Origin: JACVRW01 sp963811055 | Lineage (GTDB): Bacteria; Actinomycetota; Thermoleophilia; Solirubrobacterales; Thermoleophilaceae | Direction: 5' to 3' | Assembly: GCA_963811055.1 (NCBI GenBank) | Contig: CAWEPQ010000003.1 | Span: forward strand, 62,001-126,000 | Length of the DNA: 64,000 bases | Shown here: positions 16,343 to 24,647 of the stretch, one piece after another | How the letters are laid out: the number at the start of each line of letters is the position of its first letter | How positions within the stretch are numbered: the stretch's first letter is position 1 | Translations under genes and position numbers: made by a program | Notes under the pieces: model-generated | Databases searched by the model: none | The model's input: only the letters and a program-made list of their open reading frames with translations | What the model was told of the DNA's origin: nothing

Positions 16343-17364
16343 CCGAGCCGTTCCGAGGTGATCTCGCGCAGCTTGGCCCGGTCGTGGCGAGCCGTGATGG
16401 TCCGCACCGTGCCCGACCGCGAGCGCATCGAGATCGACTCGGTGGTGGCGCCCTCCGGTCCGATGTACTGGACGCCGTCGAGCATCTCGCCGGCGGTCAC
16501 GCCGGTGGCGGCGAAGTGCACGTCGTCGCCGGACACCAGCCGGTTGGTGTCGAGCACCTCGTCCAGGTCGTAGCCGGCCTCGAGCGCGGCGGTGCGCTCC
16601 TCGTCGTCGCGCGGCCACAGCCTGCCCACGATCTGGCCGCCGGTGCACTTGATGGCGGCCGCCGCGAGCACGCCCTCGGGTGTGCCGCCGATCCCGTAGA
16701 GCAGATCGACCGGCGAGCCCTGGGTGACCGCCGCCAGCGCCGCCGACACGTCGCCGTGCGGGATCAGCCGGATCCGCGCGCCGACCTTGCGGATCTCGGC
16801 CATCGCCTCCTCGTGGCGCGGCCGGTCGAGCATGATCACCACGATGTCGCCGACCTCCACGCCCTTCTCCTTCGCCATCAGCTCGAGCGTCTCGGGGAGC
16901 GGGCGGTCGAGGTCGAGCAGGTGCGCCATGTCGCGCGAGGTGGCCATCTTCAGCATGTAGACGCACGGGCCCGGGTCGAACATCGTGCCGCGCTCCGACA
17001 GCGCGATCGTGGCGATGGCGTTGGGAAGGCCCTTGGCGCACAGCTCGGTGCCCTCGAGCGGATCGACGGCGATGTCCACCTGGGGCGGCGTTCCGTCGCC
17101 GATCGTCTCGCCGTTGTAGAGCATCGGCGCCTCGTCCTTCTCGCCCTCGCCGATCACCACCCGGCCGTCCATCGAGACCGTGTCGAGCATCAGGCGCATC
17201 GCGTCCACCGCGGCGCCGTCGGCCGACTCCTTCTCGCCGCGGCCGATCCAGCGGGCGCACGCGAGCGCCGCGTACTCCGTGGTCCGCACCAGCTCCATCG
17301 CGAGGTTGCGGTCCGGGCGTGCGGATCCGGCGCCGGAGGGCGGTGCGGCAGCGTCGCCGGCCAT
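16339..17364 (-). CDS. glpX: class II fructose-1,6-bisphosphatase GlpX
   Basis: A 341-residue enzyme that hydrolyses fructose 1,6-bisphosphate to fructose 6-phosphate, the gluconeogenic step. Class II signatures are visible: GEKESADGAAVDAMR, VIGEGEKDEAPML, the metal-binding VDPLEGT, and LYGIGGTPEGVLAAAAIK. Length is normal for the family. It lies 4 nt after the membrane protein gene upstream on the same strand and is probably co-transcribed with it. The sugar-kinase-like PfkB gene in the window is unrelated in position. Confidence 0.95.
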   Translation of the reverse strand: MAGDAAAPPSGAGSARPDRNLAMELVRTTEYAALACARWIGRGEKESADGAAVDAMRLMLDTVSMDGRVVIGEGEKDEAPMLYNGETIGDGTPPQVDIAVDPLEGTELCAKGLPNAIATIALSERGTMFDPGPCVYMLKMATSRDMAHLLDLDRPLPETLELMAKEKGVEVGDIVVIMLDRPRHEEAMAEIRKVGARIRLIPHGDVSAALAAVTQGSPVDLLYGIGGTPEGVLAAAAIKCTGGQIVGRLWPRDDEERTAALEAGYDLDEVLDTNRLVSGDDVHFAATGVTAGEMLDGVQYIGPEGATTESISMRSRSGTVRTITARHDRAKLREITSERLG

Positions 17365-17368
17365 CGTC

Positions 17369-17875
17369 CTAGATCACGCCCGGCGGCTTGCGCACCGTGG
17401 TGTAGAGCGCCTGGCGCAGGTATCCGGCAGCCAGCAGGCCGGCGGACGCCAGCAGGCCGACGAAGTAGCCGATCCCGAGGCCGATCTCCACGCTGTCGCC
17501 GGGCCGGCCGAGGATGATGCCGTTGCAGAGGATCAGCACGAAGGCGGTCATGCCGACCACCATCGTCACCTCGCCCGGCTTCCAGGTGAGCTTGTGCCCG
17601 CGGGCGATGATCCAGGCGAGGATGAAGGGCGCGCTGCCGGCCGCCACGAGCAGGAAGTCGAGCGTGGAGAACACCTGCCAGGCGGTGGCGCTGTCGCCGC
17701 CGGCGATCGTCCCGCCGCCGAGCGTGGAGTTCGGGTTCGAGCTGCTGGTGGTGAACCAGGGAAGGAACAGCGACAGCACGAGCACCACCGCCGCGCCCAT
17801 GCCCATGTACTCACCCGGCGTCAGCCTCCCGAAATCGAGGTAGCCGCCCTCCCGCTCCGCCCTCGAGGCTTCCAT
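17369..17875 (-). CDS. small multi-pass membrane protein
   Basis: A 168-residue protein with four predicted membrane segments (around AAVVLVLSLFLPWF, FLLVAAGSAPFILAWIIA, MVVGMTAFVLILCNGIIL and FVGLLASAGLLAAGYL). I cannot name the family. The N-terminus has a PGEYMGMGAA motif; the first loop is Ser/Gly/Asn-rich and likely extracytoplasmic. ATG 17875 has TAGGTT 7 nt upstream, within an inverted repeat shared with the dodecin promoter. It precedes glpX by 4 nt. Confidence 0.75.
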   Translation of the reverse strand: MEASRAEREGGYLDFGRLTPGEYMGMGAAVVLVLSLFLPWFTTSSSNPNSTLGGGTIAGGDSATAWQVFSTLDFLLVAAGSAPFILAWIIARGHKLTWKPGEVTMVVGMTAFVLILCNGIILGRPGDSVEIGLGIGYFVGLLASAGLLAAGYLRQALYTTVRKPPGVI

Positions 17876-17881
17876 CGGAGG

Positions 17882-17916
17882 GAACCTACACGCTGCCACC
17901 GGGCCCGTGTAGGTTC
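17882..17916. promoter_or_regulatory. inverted repeat carrying two divergent -10 elements
   Basis: GAACCTACACG (17882-17892) and CGTGTAGGTTC (17906-17916) are perfect 11-bp arms around a 13-nt spacer. Each arm contains TAGGTT reading outward: the left toward ATG 17875 (7 nt away), the right toward dodecin, which has a leader of about 45 nt with GGAAGGAG. The symmetry suggests a shared operator or simply mirrored promoters. Confidence 0.55.
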
Positions 17917-17960
17917 ACCGCCACGGACCGGAACTTCGGTCAACCCGTGGAAGGAGAGCC

Positions 17961-18167
17961 ATGGCGGTAACGAAGATCATCGAGGTGGTGGGCAGCTCGC
18001 CCGAGAGCTCCGACGGAGCGGTCAAGGCCGCCCTCGACGACGCGCGCCAGTCGCTTAGGAACATCAAGGCCGTTGACGTCGTGTCCACCGGACTGCGCGG
18101 CGACAACCTCGACGAGTGGCGTGCGCTGGTGCGCATCTCGTTCCTGGTGGAGCGCGTCAGCGAGTAG
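17961..18167 (+). CDS. dodecin family flavin-binding protein
   Basis: A 68-residue dodecin. The pattern KIIEVVGSSPESSDGAVKAALDDA followed by RNIKAVDVVST and WRALVRISFLVE matches the beta-alpha-beta-beta fold that assembles into a dodecamer and stores flavin. ATG 17961 has GGAAGGAG 5-6 nt upstream. It lies just before the EgtB-like gene on the same strand, 32 nt apart. Confidence 0.88.
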   Translation: MAVTKIIEVVGSSPESSDGAVKAALDDARQSLRNIKAVDVVSTGLRGDNLDEWRALVRISFLVERVSE

Positions 18168-18199
18168 CTCGCTCGACATCACCCTCCGGAGGGGTCGAG

Positions 18200-19346
18200 G
18201 TGCTGCTCGCGGAAGCGCGCGAGCGCACCTTGCTCCTCGTGGAGCCGGTGAGCGACCCGGACCTCGACCGGGTGCACGATCCGCTGATGAGCCCGCTCGT
18301 GTGGGACCTCGGCCACATCGCGGCCTACGAGGACGTCTGGGTGTGCCACCGCACCGGCGGGCTGGACCTCCTGAGGCCGGACCTCGCCGAGCTGTACGAC
18401 GCCTTCGAGACCCCGCGCGCCAGAGCGCGGCGACACGCCCTACCTGCGGCGCGCGGAGGCGCTCGACTACATGGCGGCGGTGCGCGAGCGCTCGCTCGAG
18501 GTCCTGGCCGCCACCGGCGCCGACCACCACGTCTGGCATCTGGTGGCCCAGCACGAGCACCAGCACGACGAGACGATGCTCCAGACCCTCCAGCTGGCCG
18601 ATCCCGGCGCGTTCGCCCCCGAGCGCCCGGTGGTGGGGGGAACGGCGGCGGCCGGCACGCTGACCCTGCCCGGCGGCCAGGTGGAGACGGGTCACGCGGG
18701 AGCGGGCTTCGTGTACGACAACGAGCTGCCGCGGCACCCGGTGGAGCTCGCCCCCTTCGCGATCGACCGCGCGCCGGTCACGAACGCGGCCTACCTGGAG
18801 TTCATCGACGATGACGGCTACCAGCGCGAGGAGCTGTGGTCGGAGCAGGGCTGGGCGCACCGGCTCCGCGGGCGCTGGGAGCGGCCGCTCTACTGGACTC
18901 CCGACGAGGGGATCCGGAGGTTCGATCGCGAGGTCGAGCTCGAGCCCGACCTGCCGGTGATGCACGTGTCGTGGTTCGAGGCCGACGCCTTCGCGCGCTG
19001 GCGCGGCGCGCGCCTGCCGAGCGAGGCCGAGTGGGAGCACGCCGCGGAAGTGGCCGGCGCGGAGCACGGCAACCTCGACCAGCTCGATTTCGGCCCCGGG
19101 CCCGCCGGGCCGTTCGTGGGCGACTGCTGGGAGTGGACCGCCGGCGAGTTCCGCGGCTACCCGGGATTTGCGCCATTCCCGTACCGCGAGTACTCCGAGG
19201 TGTTCTTCGACCGCGGCTATCGGGTGCTGCGGGGCGCCTCCTGGGCCACGCGCCCGGCGGTGGCGCGCGAGACGTTCCGCAACTGGGACCTGCCGCAGCG
19301 GCGCCAGATCTTCGCCGGTTTCCGGTGCGCGGAGCCGCTCAGGTAG
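18200..19346 (+). CDS. egtB: EgtB-like sulfoxide synthase (frameshifted)
   Basis: About 382 residues in two domains. The N-terminal DinB-like part has DLGHIAAYEDVW and the iron-binding pair in HLVAQHEHQHDETML; the C-terminal FGE-sulfatase part has APVTNAAYLEFI, HVSWFEADAFARWRGARLPSEAEWEHAA and CWEWTAGEFRGY. EgtB uses oxygen and non-haem iron to form the C-S bond in ergothioneine. The frame breaks at 18411-18424: removing one base joins FETPRA to ERGDTPYLRRAEALDYM. GTG 18200 follows CCGGAGGGG. EgtD and EgtC are not in the window, so a related sulfoxide synthase role is possible. Confidence 0.82.
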
Positions 19347-20591
19347 AGCGCGCGGTCCTGAGCAGCAGCGTCCGGGCCGCCTCGATCACGAGCTCGCGGT
19401 CGTGGGTGATCGCGAACTCGAACCTGCGCGAGCTGTCGGGGCCCTCGTCCCCGAGGTCCCTCCCCACGAACGCCGCCGAGAAGTGCGGCGACATCACGAT
19501 CACGTTCCACTCCCCGCGCAGAGCCTCGCTCTCCTCGATGGACACGCCGCGCACGCCCGGCATCGGGCTCGCCGGCATCCCGACGCCGAATGCGCCTACG
19601 AGCACGGCCCGCTGGGCCAGCTCGCGGTAGCGCTCCGCGGAGAGCCGCGTGAAGAAGCGCTGGTCCTGGAAGGTCGCGAGCACAACGACCTCGCGGTCGA
19701 GGCTCTCCGCGCGCGCCTCGAGCTGGCGGGAGAACGAGAGCAGCAGCGGCTTGTCGCCGACGATGGTGGAGCGCTCGGCCGCCACGGCCGTGAACGGGCT
19801 GGGCGCCGACGGGTCGAGCTGCCGTCCTGAGATCGGGACCCGCGTCGAGGGTGCGCCGAGCTCTCCGGCAGCGGTGCGGGCCGGCCGAACAGCCAGCCCT
19901 GTCCGAAGCGTGCGCCGAGCGCGATCGCGCGCTGGAGGTGCTCGTCGGTCTCGATCCCTTCGGCCACCACGGCGGCACCCGTGCGCTCCGCCTCCGCCTG
20001 CACGGCGTGCACCACGCGGGCCAGGTCGGCGTCGGGACGCCGGCGGGTGAGGCTCATGTCCAGCTTGATCACGTCCGGCGATATCAGCGGCATGAGGGCG
20101 AGCGAGCCCTCGTCGACACCCACGTCGTCGAGAGCGATCCCGAAGCCGCGCCGGCGCAACCAGCGCACGAGCTCGAAGAGCTCCCGCGGACGCGCCGTCA
20201 GCGCGCGCTCGGTCAGCTCCACCATCACCCGCAGCCGCCCGTCGAGCACGGCCTCCTCGGCGATCGGCTGGAAGCGGCGATCCTCGTCGAGGGTCGATGC
20301 CTCCACGTTCACGAACAGGGTGCTGGAGGGGTTGAACCCGGCGTCGAGCGCCCCCACCACGGCGGCCTCGCGGCAGGCCTCGTCCACGTCGGTGGCGAGG
20401 TTGGCCACCGCCGCCGCGCCGAAGAGCTGATCCGGCCGCTCGAGGCCCGAGCCGGCGGGGCCGCGTGCGAGCGCCTCGTATCCGATGACCTCCAGATTCG
20501 CCAGCGCCACGATCGGCTGGTAGACCGACCTCAGCTCACCGCCGGCGAGAAGTTCCAGCAAAGCGGAGCGGGTGGCCGTGCGTGTGGACAT
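19339..20591 (-). CDS. EAL-DICT cyclic di-GMP phosphodiesterase (frameshifted)
   Basis: About 417 residues. The EAL domain has YQPIVALANLEVIGYEALARG, the metal ligands in LFVNVEAS, VELTERA and GIALDDVGVDEGSL, the lysine in DVIKLDMSL and the glutamate in AEGIET, so hydrolysis of cyclic di-GMP is likely. A DICT sensory domain follows (TIVGDKPLLLSFSRQLEARA, WNVIVMSPHFSAAFVGRD). The two are in different frames; one extra C in the run at 19839-19841 joins GRPAPLPESSAHPRR to PISGRQLDPSAPSPF. ATG 20591 (MSTRTATRSALLELL) is the start. Its 3' end overlaps egtB by 8 bp. Confidence 0.85.
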
Positions 20592-20657
20592 GGTGTTTGT
20601 GTCGACAACTGACCCGCAGGCTTGAGCGGAGCGGCCGTCGGATAGCCTGCCCGGCCG

Positions 20658-21422
20658 ATGCAGCTCGACGGAATCGGTGCGCTGGTGGCGGGCGGGGCCT
20701 CCGGCCTCGGTGCGGCCACAGCGCGCGAGCTCACCGCTCGCGGCGCCCGCGTGGCCGTGGTCGACCGTGACGGCGATCGCGCCGCCGCACTGGCGGAGGA
20801 GCTCGACGGCGCCGTGTCGCACCAGGCCGACGTGACCGCCGAGGCCGAGGTGGAGGCGGCCGTGGCCGCCGCCGCGGAGGCGCTTGGAGGCCTTCGCATG
20901 GTCGTGTCGTGCGCCGGGATCGGCTGGGCCGAGCGCACCGTCGGAAAGCAGGGCCCGGCCCAGCTCGCCCCCTTCGAGACCGTCGTGCGGGTGAACCTGA
21001 TCGGCACCTTCAACGTGCTGCGCCTCGGCGCCGCGGCGATGTCTGCCGGCGAGCCGGATGCGGATGGCGAGCGCGGCGTGGTCGTGATGACCGCCTCGAT
21101 CGCCGCGTTCGACGGCCAGATCGGCCAGACCGCCTACGCCGCCTCGAAGGGCGGCGTGGTGGGTCTCACGCTGCCCGCGGCCCGCGACCTCTCGCGCATC
21201 GGGATCCGAGTTTGCACGATCGCTCCGGGCCTGTTCGACACGCCGCTTCTGGCGGCCCTGCCCGAGGACGCGCGCCAGGCCCTCGGAGCACAGATCCCCT
21301 TCCCCTCCAGGCTCGGGCAGCCCGACGAATACGCCCGCCTGGCCTGCCATATCGCCGAGAACCAGATGCTGAACGGCGAGACCATCCGCCTCGACGGCGC
21401 CCTGCGTATGGCGCCTCGCTAG
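20658..21422 (+). CDS. SDR dehydrogenase, 3-hydroxyacyl-CoA dehydrogenase type
   Basis: A 254-residue short-chain dehydrogenase. The cofactor loop is AGGASGLG (TGxxxGxG variant), an NxxG-equivalent SCAGIG follows, and the catalytic Tyr-Lys is YAASKGG with Ser in MTASIAAF. Sequence style (IDGQIGQTAYAASKGGVVG-like core, APGLFDTPLLAALPE) matches human HSD17B10 and bacterial 3-hydroxy-2-methylbutyryl-CoA dehydrogenases. It lies 30 nt before a thiolase, so the pair plausibly performs the last two steps of beta-oxidation or isoleucine breakdown. TAGCCT at 20643-20648 is 9 nt before the ATG. Confidence 0.88.
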   Translation: MQLDGIGALVAGGASGLGAATARELTARGARVAVVDRDGDRAAALAEELDGAVSHQADVTAEAEVEAAVAAAAEALGGLRMVVSCAGIGWAERTVGKQGPAQLAPFETVVRVNLIGTFNVLRLGAAAMSAGEPDADGERGVVVMTASIAAFDGQIGQTAYAASKGGVVGLTLPAARDLSRIGIRVCTIAPGLFDTPLLAALPEDARQALGAQIPFPSRLGQPDEYARLACHIAENQMLNGETIRLDGALRMAPR

Positions 21423-21452
21423 CGTTTTCAGTCCCCAACAGGAGATGAACGA

Positions 21453-22616
21453 ATGCCCGAAGCAGTGATCGTCGATGCCGTCCGCACGCCCATCGGGCGC
21501 GCCTTCAAGGGCTCGCTGGCCCAGCTGCGCCCCGACGAGATGGGCGCCTTCATCGTCGACTCGCTCCTCGAGCGCAACCCGGATGTGGACCCGGCGCTGA
21601 TCGAGGACCTCTACATGGGGTGCGGCATGCCCCAGGGCCTCCAGGCCTTCAACATCGCGCGCATCGTCTCGCTGCTCTCCGAGCGGCTGCCGGTGGGCGT
21701 GACCGGCGCGACGATCTCGCGCTACTGCGCGTCCAGCCTCGAGTCGATCCGCGCGGCGTCCAACGCGATCACGGCCGGGCAGGGCGACGCCTACATCGCG
21801 GCCGGGGTGGAGTGGGTCTCGCGCTACAACGAGCGCACCGAGGCCGCCGGCGAGGCCGACCAGAACGAGCATCTCCAGGGCAACAACGGCGATCCGAACG
21901 CGTACATCTCGATGGGGCTGACGGCCGAGAACGTGGCCGACAAGTACGAGGTGAGCCGTGCGGACATGGACAAGTACGCCCAGCGCTCTCAGGAGCTGGC
22001 GGTGAAGTCACAGGAGGACGGCTTCTTCGACCGCGAGATCGTGCCGGTCACGCTGCCCGACGGCACCGAGGTGGCCAAGGACGACGGGCCGCGAGCCAGC
22101 TCGACGCTCGAGAAGCTCTCGCAGCTCGAGCCCGCCTTCCGCCCCGACGGCAAGGTCACCGCCGGCAACTCGTGTCCGCTCAACGACGGCGCCGCCGCGG
22201 TGCTCGTGATGTCCGATTCCAAGGCCGCCGAGCTTGGCCTGAAGCCGCGCGCCCGGATCATCACGGCGGCGACCGCCGGGATCGAGCCCGAGATCATGGG
22301 CGTCGGCCCGATCGGCGCGATCAAGAAGGTGCTCGACCGGGCCGGCATGACGATCGAGGACGTGGATCAGGTGGAGCTGAACGAGGCCTTCGCCGCCCAG
22401 GTGATCCCGATCATGGACGAGTGCGACATTCCGCTCGAGAAGATGAACCCGCACGGCGGGGCGATCGCGCTGGGCCACCCCTTCGGGATGACCGGCGCCC
22501 GCATCATGACCACGCTCATCAACGGCCTCGAGACGGACGACAAGACCATCGGCCTCGAGACCATGTGCGTGGCCGGCGGGCAGGGCCAGGCCATGATCGT
22601 CGAGCGGCTGGGTTAG
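21453..22616 (+). CDS. acetyl-CoA acetyltransferase (thiolase)
   Basis: A 387-residue thiolase. The acyl-accepting Cys is C92 (SRYCASSLESI), with H342 in GGAIALGHPFGMTGARI and the second active-site C372 in ETMCVAGGQGQAM. AGGAGATGAACG before the ATG provides a ribosome site. It cleaves 3-ketoacyl-CoA with CoA in beta-oxidation, or condenses acetyl-CoA in reverse; the neighbouring dehydrogenase favours degradation. Length and motifs are normal. Confidence 0.93.
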   Translation: MPEAVIVDAVRTPIGRAFKGSLAQLRPDEMGAFIVDSLLERNPDVDPALIEDLYMGCGMPQGLQAFNIARIVSLLSERLPVGVTGATISRYCASSLESIRAASNAITAGQGDAYIAAGVEWVSRYNERTEAAGEADQNEHLQGNNGDPNAYISMGLTAENVADKYEVSRADMDKYAQRSQELAVKSQEDGFFDREIVPVTLPDGTEVAKDDGPRASSTLEKLSQLEPAFRPDGKVTAGNSCPLNDGAAAVLVMSDSKAAELGLKPRARIITAATAGIEPEIMGVGPIGAIKKVLDRAGMTIEDVDQVELNEAFAAQVIPIMDECDIPLEKMNPHGGAIALGHPFGMTGARIMTTLINGLETDDKTIGLETMCVAGGQGQAMIVERLG

Positions 22617-22819
22617 ACCACGGCGACGATCAGGGCGGCCGCGGACGCGAGCTCGATGACGAGGTAGGCGCCGACCGGGTAGAAGCCCGAGGGACGCTCC
22701 AACACGGCGCTCACCAGCCGGCCTCCGGCCATGCCGAGCAGGGCGAAGGCCACGGCGAGCACCAGCCCGTCGCCGGTGCCGGGGTCGCCAAGCGCGGCCA
22801 CGCCCAGCGCGTCGCTCAA
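22613..22819 (-). CDS. small two-TM membrane protein
   Basis: A 68-residue hydrophobic protein. Two membrane helices (LVLAVAFALLGMAGGRLVSAV and AYLVIELASAAALIVAVV) flank a LERPSGFYP loop; this resembles the C-terminal half of DUF4345-type proteins, but I cannot be sure. The TTG at 22819 overlaps the stop of the hydrolase gene (TTGA); GTG 22801 is an alternative. It sits at the end of a four-gene minus-strand run with overlaps, so it is likely the last gene of the TetR-controlled operon. Its stop overlaps the thiolase stop region by 4 bp. Confidence 0.5.
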   Translation of the reverse strand: MSDALGVAALGDPGTGDGLVLAVAFALLGMAGGRLVSAVLERPSGFYPVGAYLVIELASAAALIVAVV

Positions 22820-23712
22820 GGCGCCACGCCGGAGACGGGCTCGCGCACGAAGCCGGCGATCAGCTCGGCCAGGCGGCGGGGCTGATCCTCGGAGGAGAAG
22901 GTGCGCGCGTCCTCGATCCACTCGAGGCGGGCGTTCCCGAGGTCGTCGGCCAGCCGCTCGGCGTGGGCCGGCTTGAAGAAGCGGTCGTCGCGCGACCACG
23001 CGATCAGCGCCGGCTTGCCGAACTCGCCCAGCCGGTCGGCGGCCTCGTTGGTGAAGCGCTTGTGGAACCCCTTGACGACCTTCTTCACGTCGTCCCCCAC
23101 GCCGGGCACGGCCATGCCGGCGAGCACGTATGAGTCCTCGGCATCGCGATCGATCGGGCGCTTGACGAGCCAGCCGAACGCGAACGGCAGCCGGCGCGGC
23201 GCCCGGAAGCGCATCGGCGCGAACAGCAGCTTGAACGCCCCGGGTACATGGGCCGCCGGCTTGAAGTAGCTGAACATCGGCGGGGGGAAGTTGTCCCGGT
23301 AGTCGCACGAGGTGAGCACCAGGCGGCCGATCCGCTCGGGACGCCGGGTGACCACGATCTGCGAGAGCGCGCCGCCGCTGTCGTTGCCCACGAGCGTCAC
23401 GTCCTCGAGGCCGAGCGCCTCGATCGCATCCGCGATCAGGTCCGCCAGCACGTACGGGCTCAGGTCGGCACCCGGGTTCATCGGCGTGAGGTGCGAGCCG
23501 AGCGGGAGGTCGAGGGCGATGCAGCGGAAGTCCGGCGACAGCTCCGCCACGACCTTGCGCCAGAGGTTGGCGTTCACGAGCAGGCCGTGCACGAACACGA
23601 TCGGGGGTCCCGACCCCGCCTCGAAGGCGTTCACAGTTCCCTGGGACAGGTCCAGCTCGCGCCTGGTCCCGAGCGCCGGTGAGCGCCAGCGCGCCCGCTC
23701 TGCCGTGCTCAC
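22816..23712 (-). CDS. alpha/beta-hydrolase with Asp nucleophile
   Basis: A 298-residue alpha/beta-fold hydrolase. The oxyanion-side motif is PPIVFVHGLLVNANLW; the nucleophile elbow is VGNDSGGAL, which puts Asp (D111) rather than Ser at the nucleophile position, as in haloalkane dehalogenases and epoxide hydrolases. Near the C-terminus the usual catalytic-His position reads ARTFSSEDQP, with no His visible, so activity is uncertain. GTG 23712 was chosen because GGAAGGAG precedes it and its codon overlaps the upstream stop (GTGA). The gene belongs to the minus-strand operon starting at 24589. Confidence 0.78.
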   Translation of the reverse strand: MSTAERARWRSPALGTRRELDLSQGTVNAFEAGSGPPIVFVHGLLVNANLWRKVVAELSPDFRCIALDLPLGSHLTPMNPGADLSPYVLADLIADAIEALGLEDVTLVGNDSGGALSQIVVTRRPERIGRLVLTSCDYRDNFPPPMFSYFKPAAHVPGAFKLLFAPMRFRAPRRLPFAFGWLVKRPIDRDAEDSYVLAGMAVPGVGDDVKKVVKGFHKRFTNEAADRLGEFGKPALIAWSRDDRFFKPAHAERLADDLGNARLEWIEDARTFSSEDQPRRLAELIAGFVREPVSGVAP

Positions 23713-24173
23713 GCCCGACTCCTTCCTGCGATCAGGGCTCGAACGAGCCCCGCGCTCGCGCGCGGCCGCTTGAGCAGCTTCGCCACCAGCGGGAGCGGAT
23801 CGAAGTAGGAGTGGCGCTCGGCGATCAGGCCGTCGCGGAGCACGAGGCGGTCGACGGCGGTCCACTCGAGCGGCCGCCCGCCAAGCGTGCCGTGTAGGTG
23901 GATCTCGATCAGTGCGCCGTCGTCTGTGGCGCCCCAGCGGACCACGTCCACCCGGAGGTCCGGCACCGCTTGGAACAGCGGCGTGAAGAGCTGCCGCAGG
24001 CCCTCGGGCCCGCGCGCCGGGGCTGCCAGCGGCTGGGTCAGAAGGCAGTCGGGCGTGAAGCGTCCGCCGAAGTGGGCGAAGAAGCGCTCGGGGTCGGTGG
24101 CGCCGGCCCTCCAGCCGTCCTGGAAGAAGTCCACGAGCTCCGCCGCTTCCGTCGTGGCCGCGGCGACGCTCAT
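23709..24173 (-). CDS. SnoaL-like / NTF2-fold protein 1
   Basis: A 154-residue NTF2-like alpha+beta-barrel protein. The helix VDFFQDGWRAGATDPERFFAHFGGRF and the strand IEIHLHGTLGGRPLEWTAVDRLVLRDGLIAERHSYFD are the typical pieces. Such proteins are isomerases, cyclases or ligand binders. It overlaps both neighbours by four bases, in an operon with a second NTF2-like protein and a hydrolase, which suggests a shared small hydrophobic substrate. No reaction can be assigned. Confidence 0.75.
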   Translation of the reverse strand: MSVAAATTEAAELVDFFQDGWRAGATDPERFFAHFGGRFTPDCLLTQPLAAPARGPEGLRQLFTPLFQAVPDLRVDVVRWGATDDGALIEIHLHGTLGGRPLEWTAVDRLVLRDGLIAERHSYFDPLPLVAKLLKRPRASAGLVRALIAGRSRA

Positions 24174-24589
24174 GCCGGCTCCTCGGTCCTGGCGGCAAGC
24201 AGTGCCGGCGGGATCTGGCTCGCGTCGATGAAGGTGTCCTTTCGCGCGACCAGGCCCTCGGGCGAGAGCATCACCAGGTCCATGCAGTCGAAGCGCACCG
24301 GGGTGCCGTCCACCCGGGCGATCAGCGCCCAGTCGAGCACCCAGTGGTCGGGACCGTGGACGACCCGATAGGTCTCGAACGCGAAGTCCTCGAAGGTCTC
24401 GAACAGACCCGCGAACGTGTCGCGGACGGCCGCGCGTCCGGTGACCGGCTCCCCCGCGAACCGGGACCAGAACATCGTGTCCTCGGCGTGGAGCGCCGCG
24501 ATGGCGTCAGGGTCGCGCGCCTCCCAGGCGGCGAAGTAGGTCTCCGAGATCCGCTTGACGTCGAGGGCGGGCGAGGCGGTGGCTGGCAT
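24170..24589 (-). CDS. SnoaL-like / NTF2-fold protein 2
   Basis: A 139-residue NTF2-fold protein: RISETYFAAWEARDPDAIAALHAEDTMFW and LDWALIARVDGTPVRFDCMDLVMLSPEGLVARKDTFID match the SnoaL-like pattern. It is the first gene of the minus-strand operon. ATG 24589 follows AAGGGGAGCTC, a good ribosome site. The operon promoter must lie in the short gap to the divergent tetR gene, where two palindromes sit. It is about 30 percent like its neighbour by eye, so the two may be ancient duplicates. Confidence 0.75.
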   Translation of the reverse strand: MPATASPALDVKRISETYFAAWEARDPDAIAALHAEDTMFWSRFAGEPVTGRAAVRDTFAGLFETFEDFAFETYRVVHGPDHWVLDWALIARVDGTPVRFDCMDLVMLSPEGLVARKDTFIDASQIPPALLAARTEEPA

Positions 24590-24611
24590 GAGCTCCCCTT
24601 GTGGCCGAGAA

Positions 24612-24647
24612 CATACAGACTGTATGGCGTAGCATACACCCTGTATG
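24612..24647. promoter_or_regulatory. two-site TetR operator
   Basis: CATACAG-A-CTGTATG (24612-24626) is a perfect 15-bp palindrome and CATACA-CCC-TGTATG (24633-24647) a second, with centres 21 bp apart, about two helical turns. They fill the gap between the divergent hydrolase operon and tetR, and the second contains the tetR start codon. Confidence 0.7.
24630..24635 (+). promoter_or_regulatory. -10 element of tetR gene
   Basis: TAGCAT lies between and partly within the two palindromes, 9 nt before ATG 24645. Repressor binding would cover both the -10 and the start. Confidence 0.5.
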
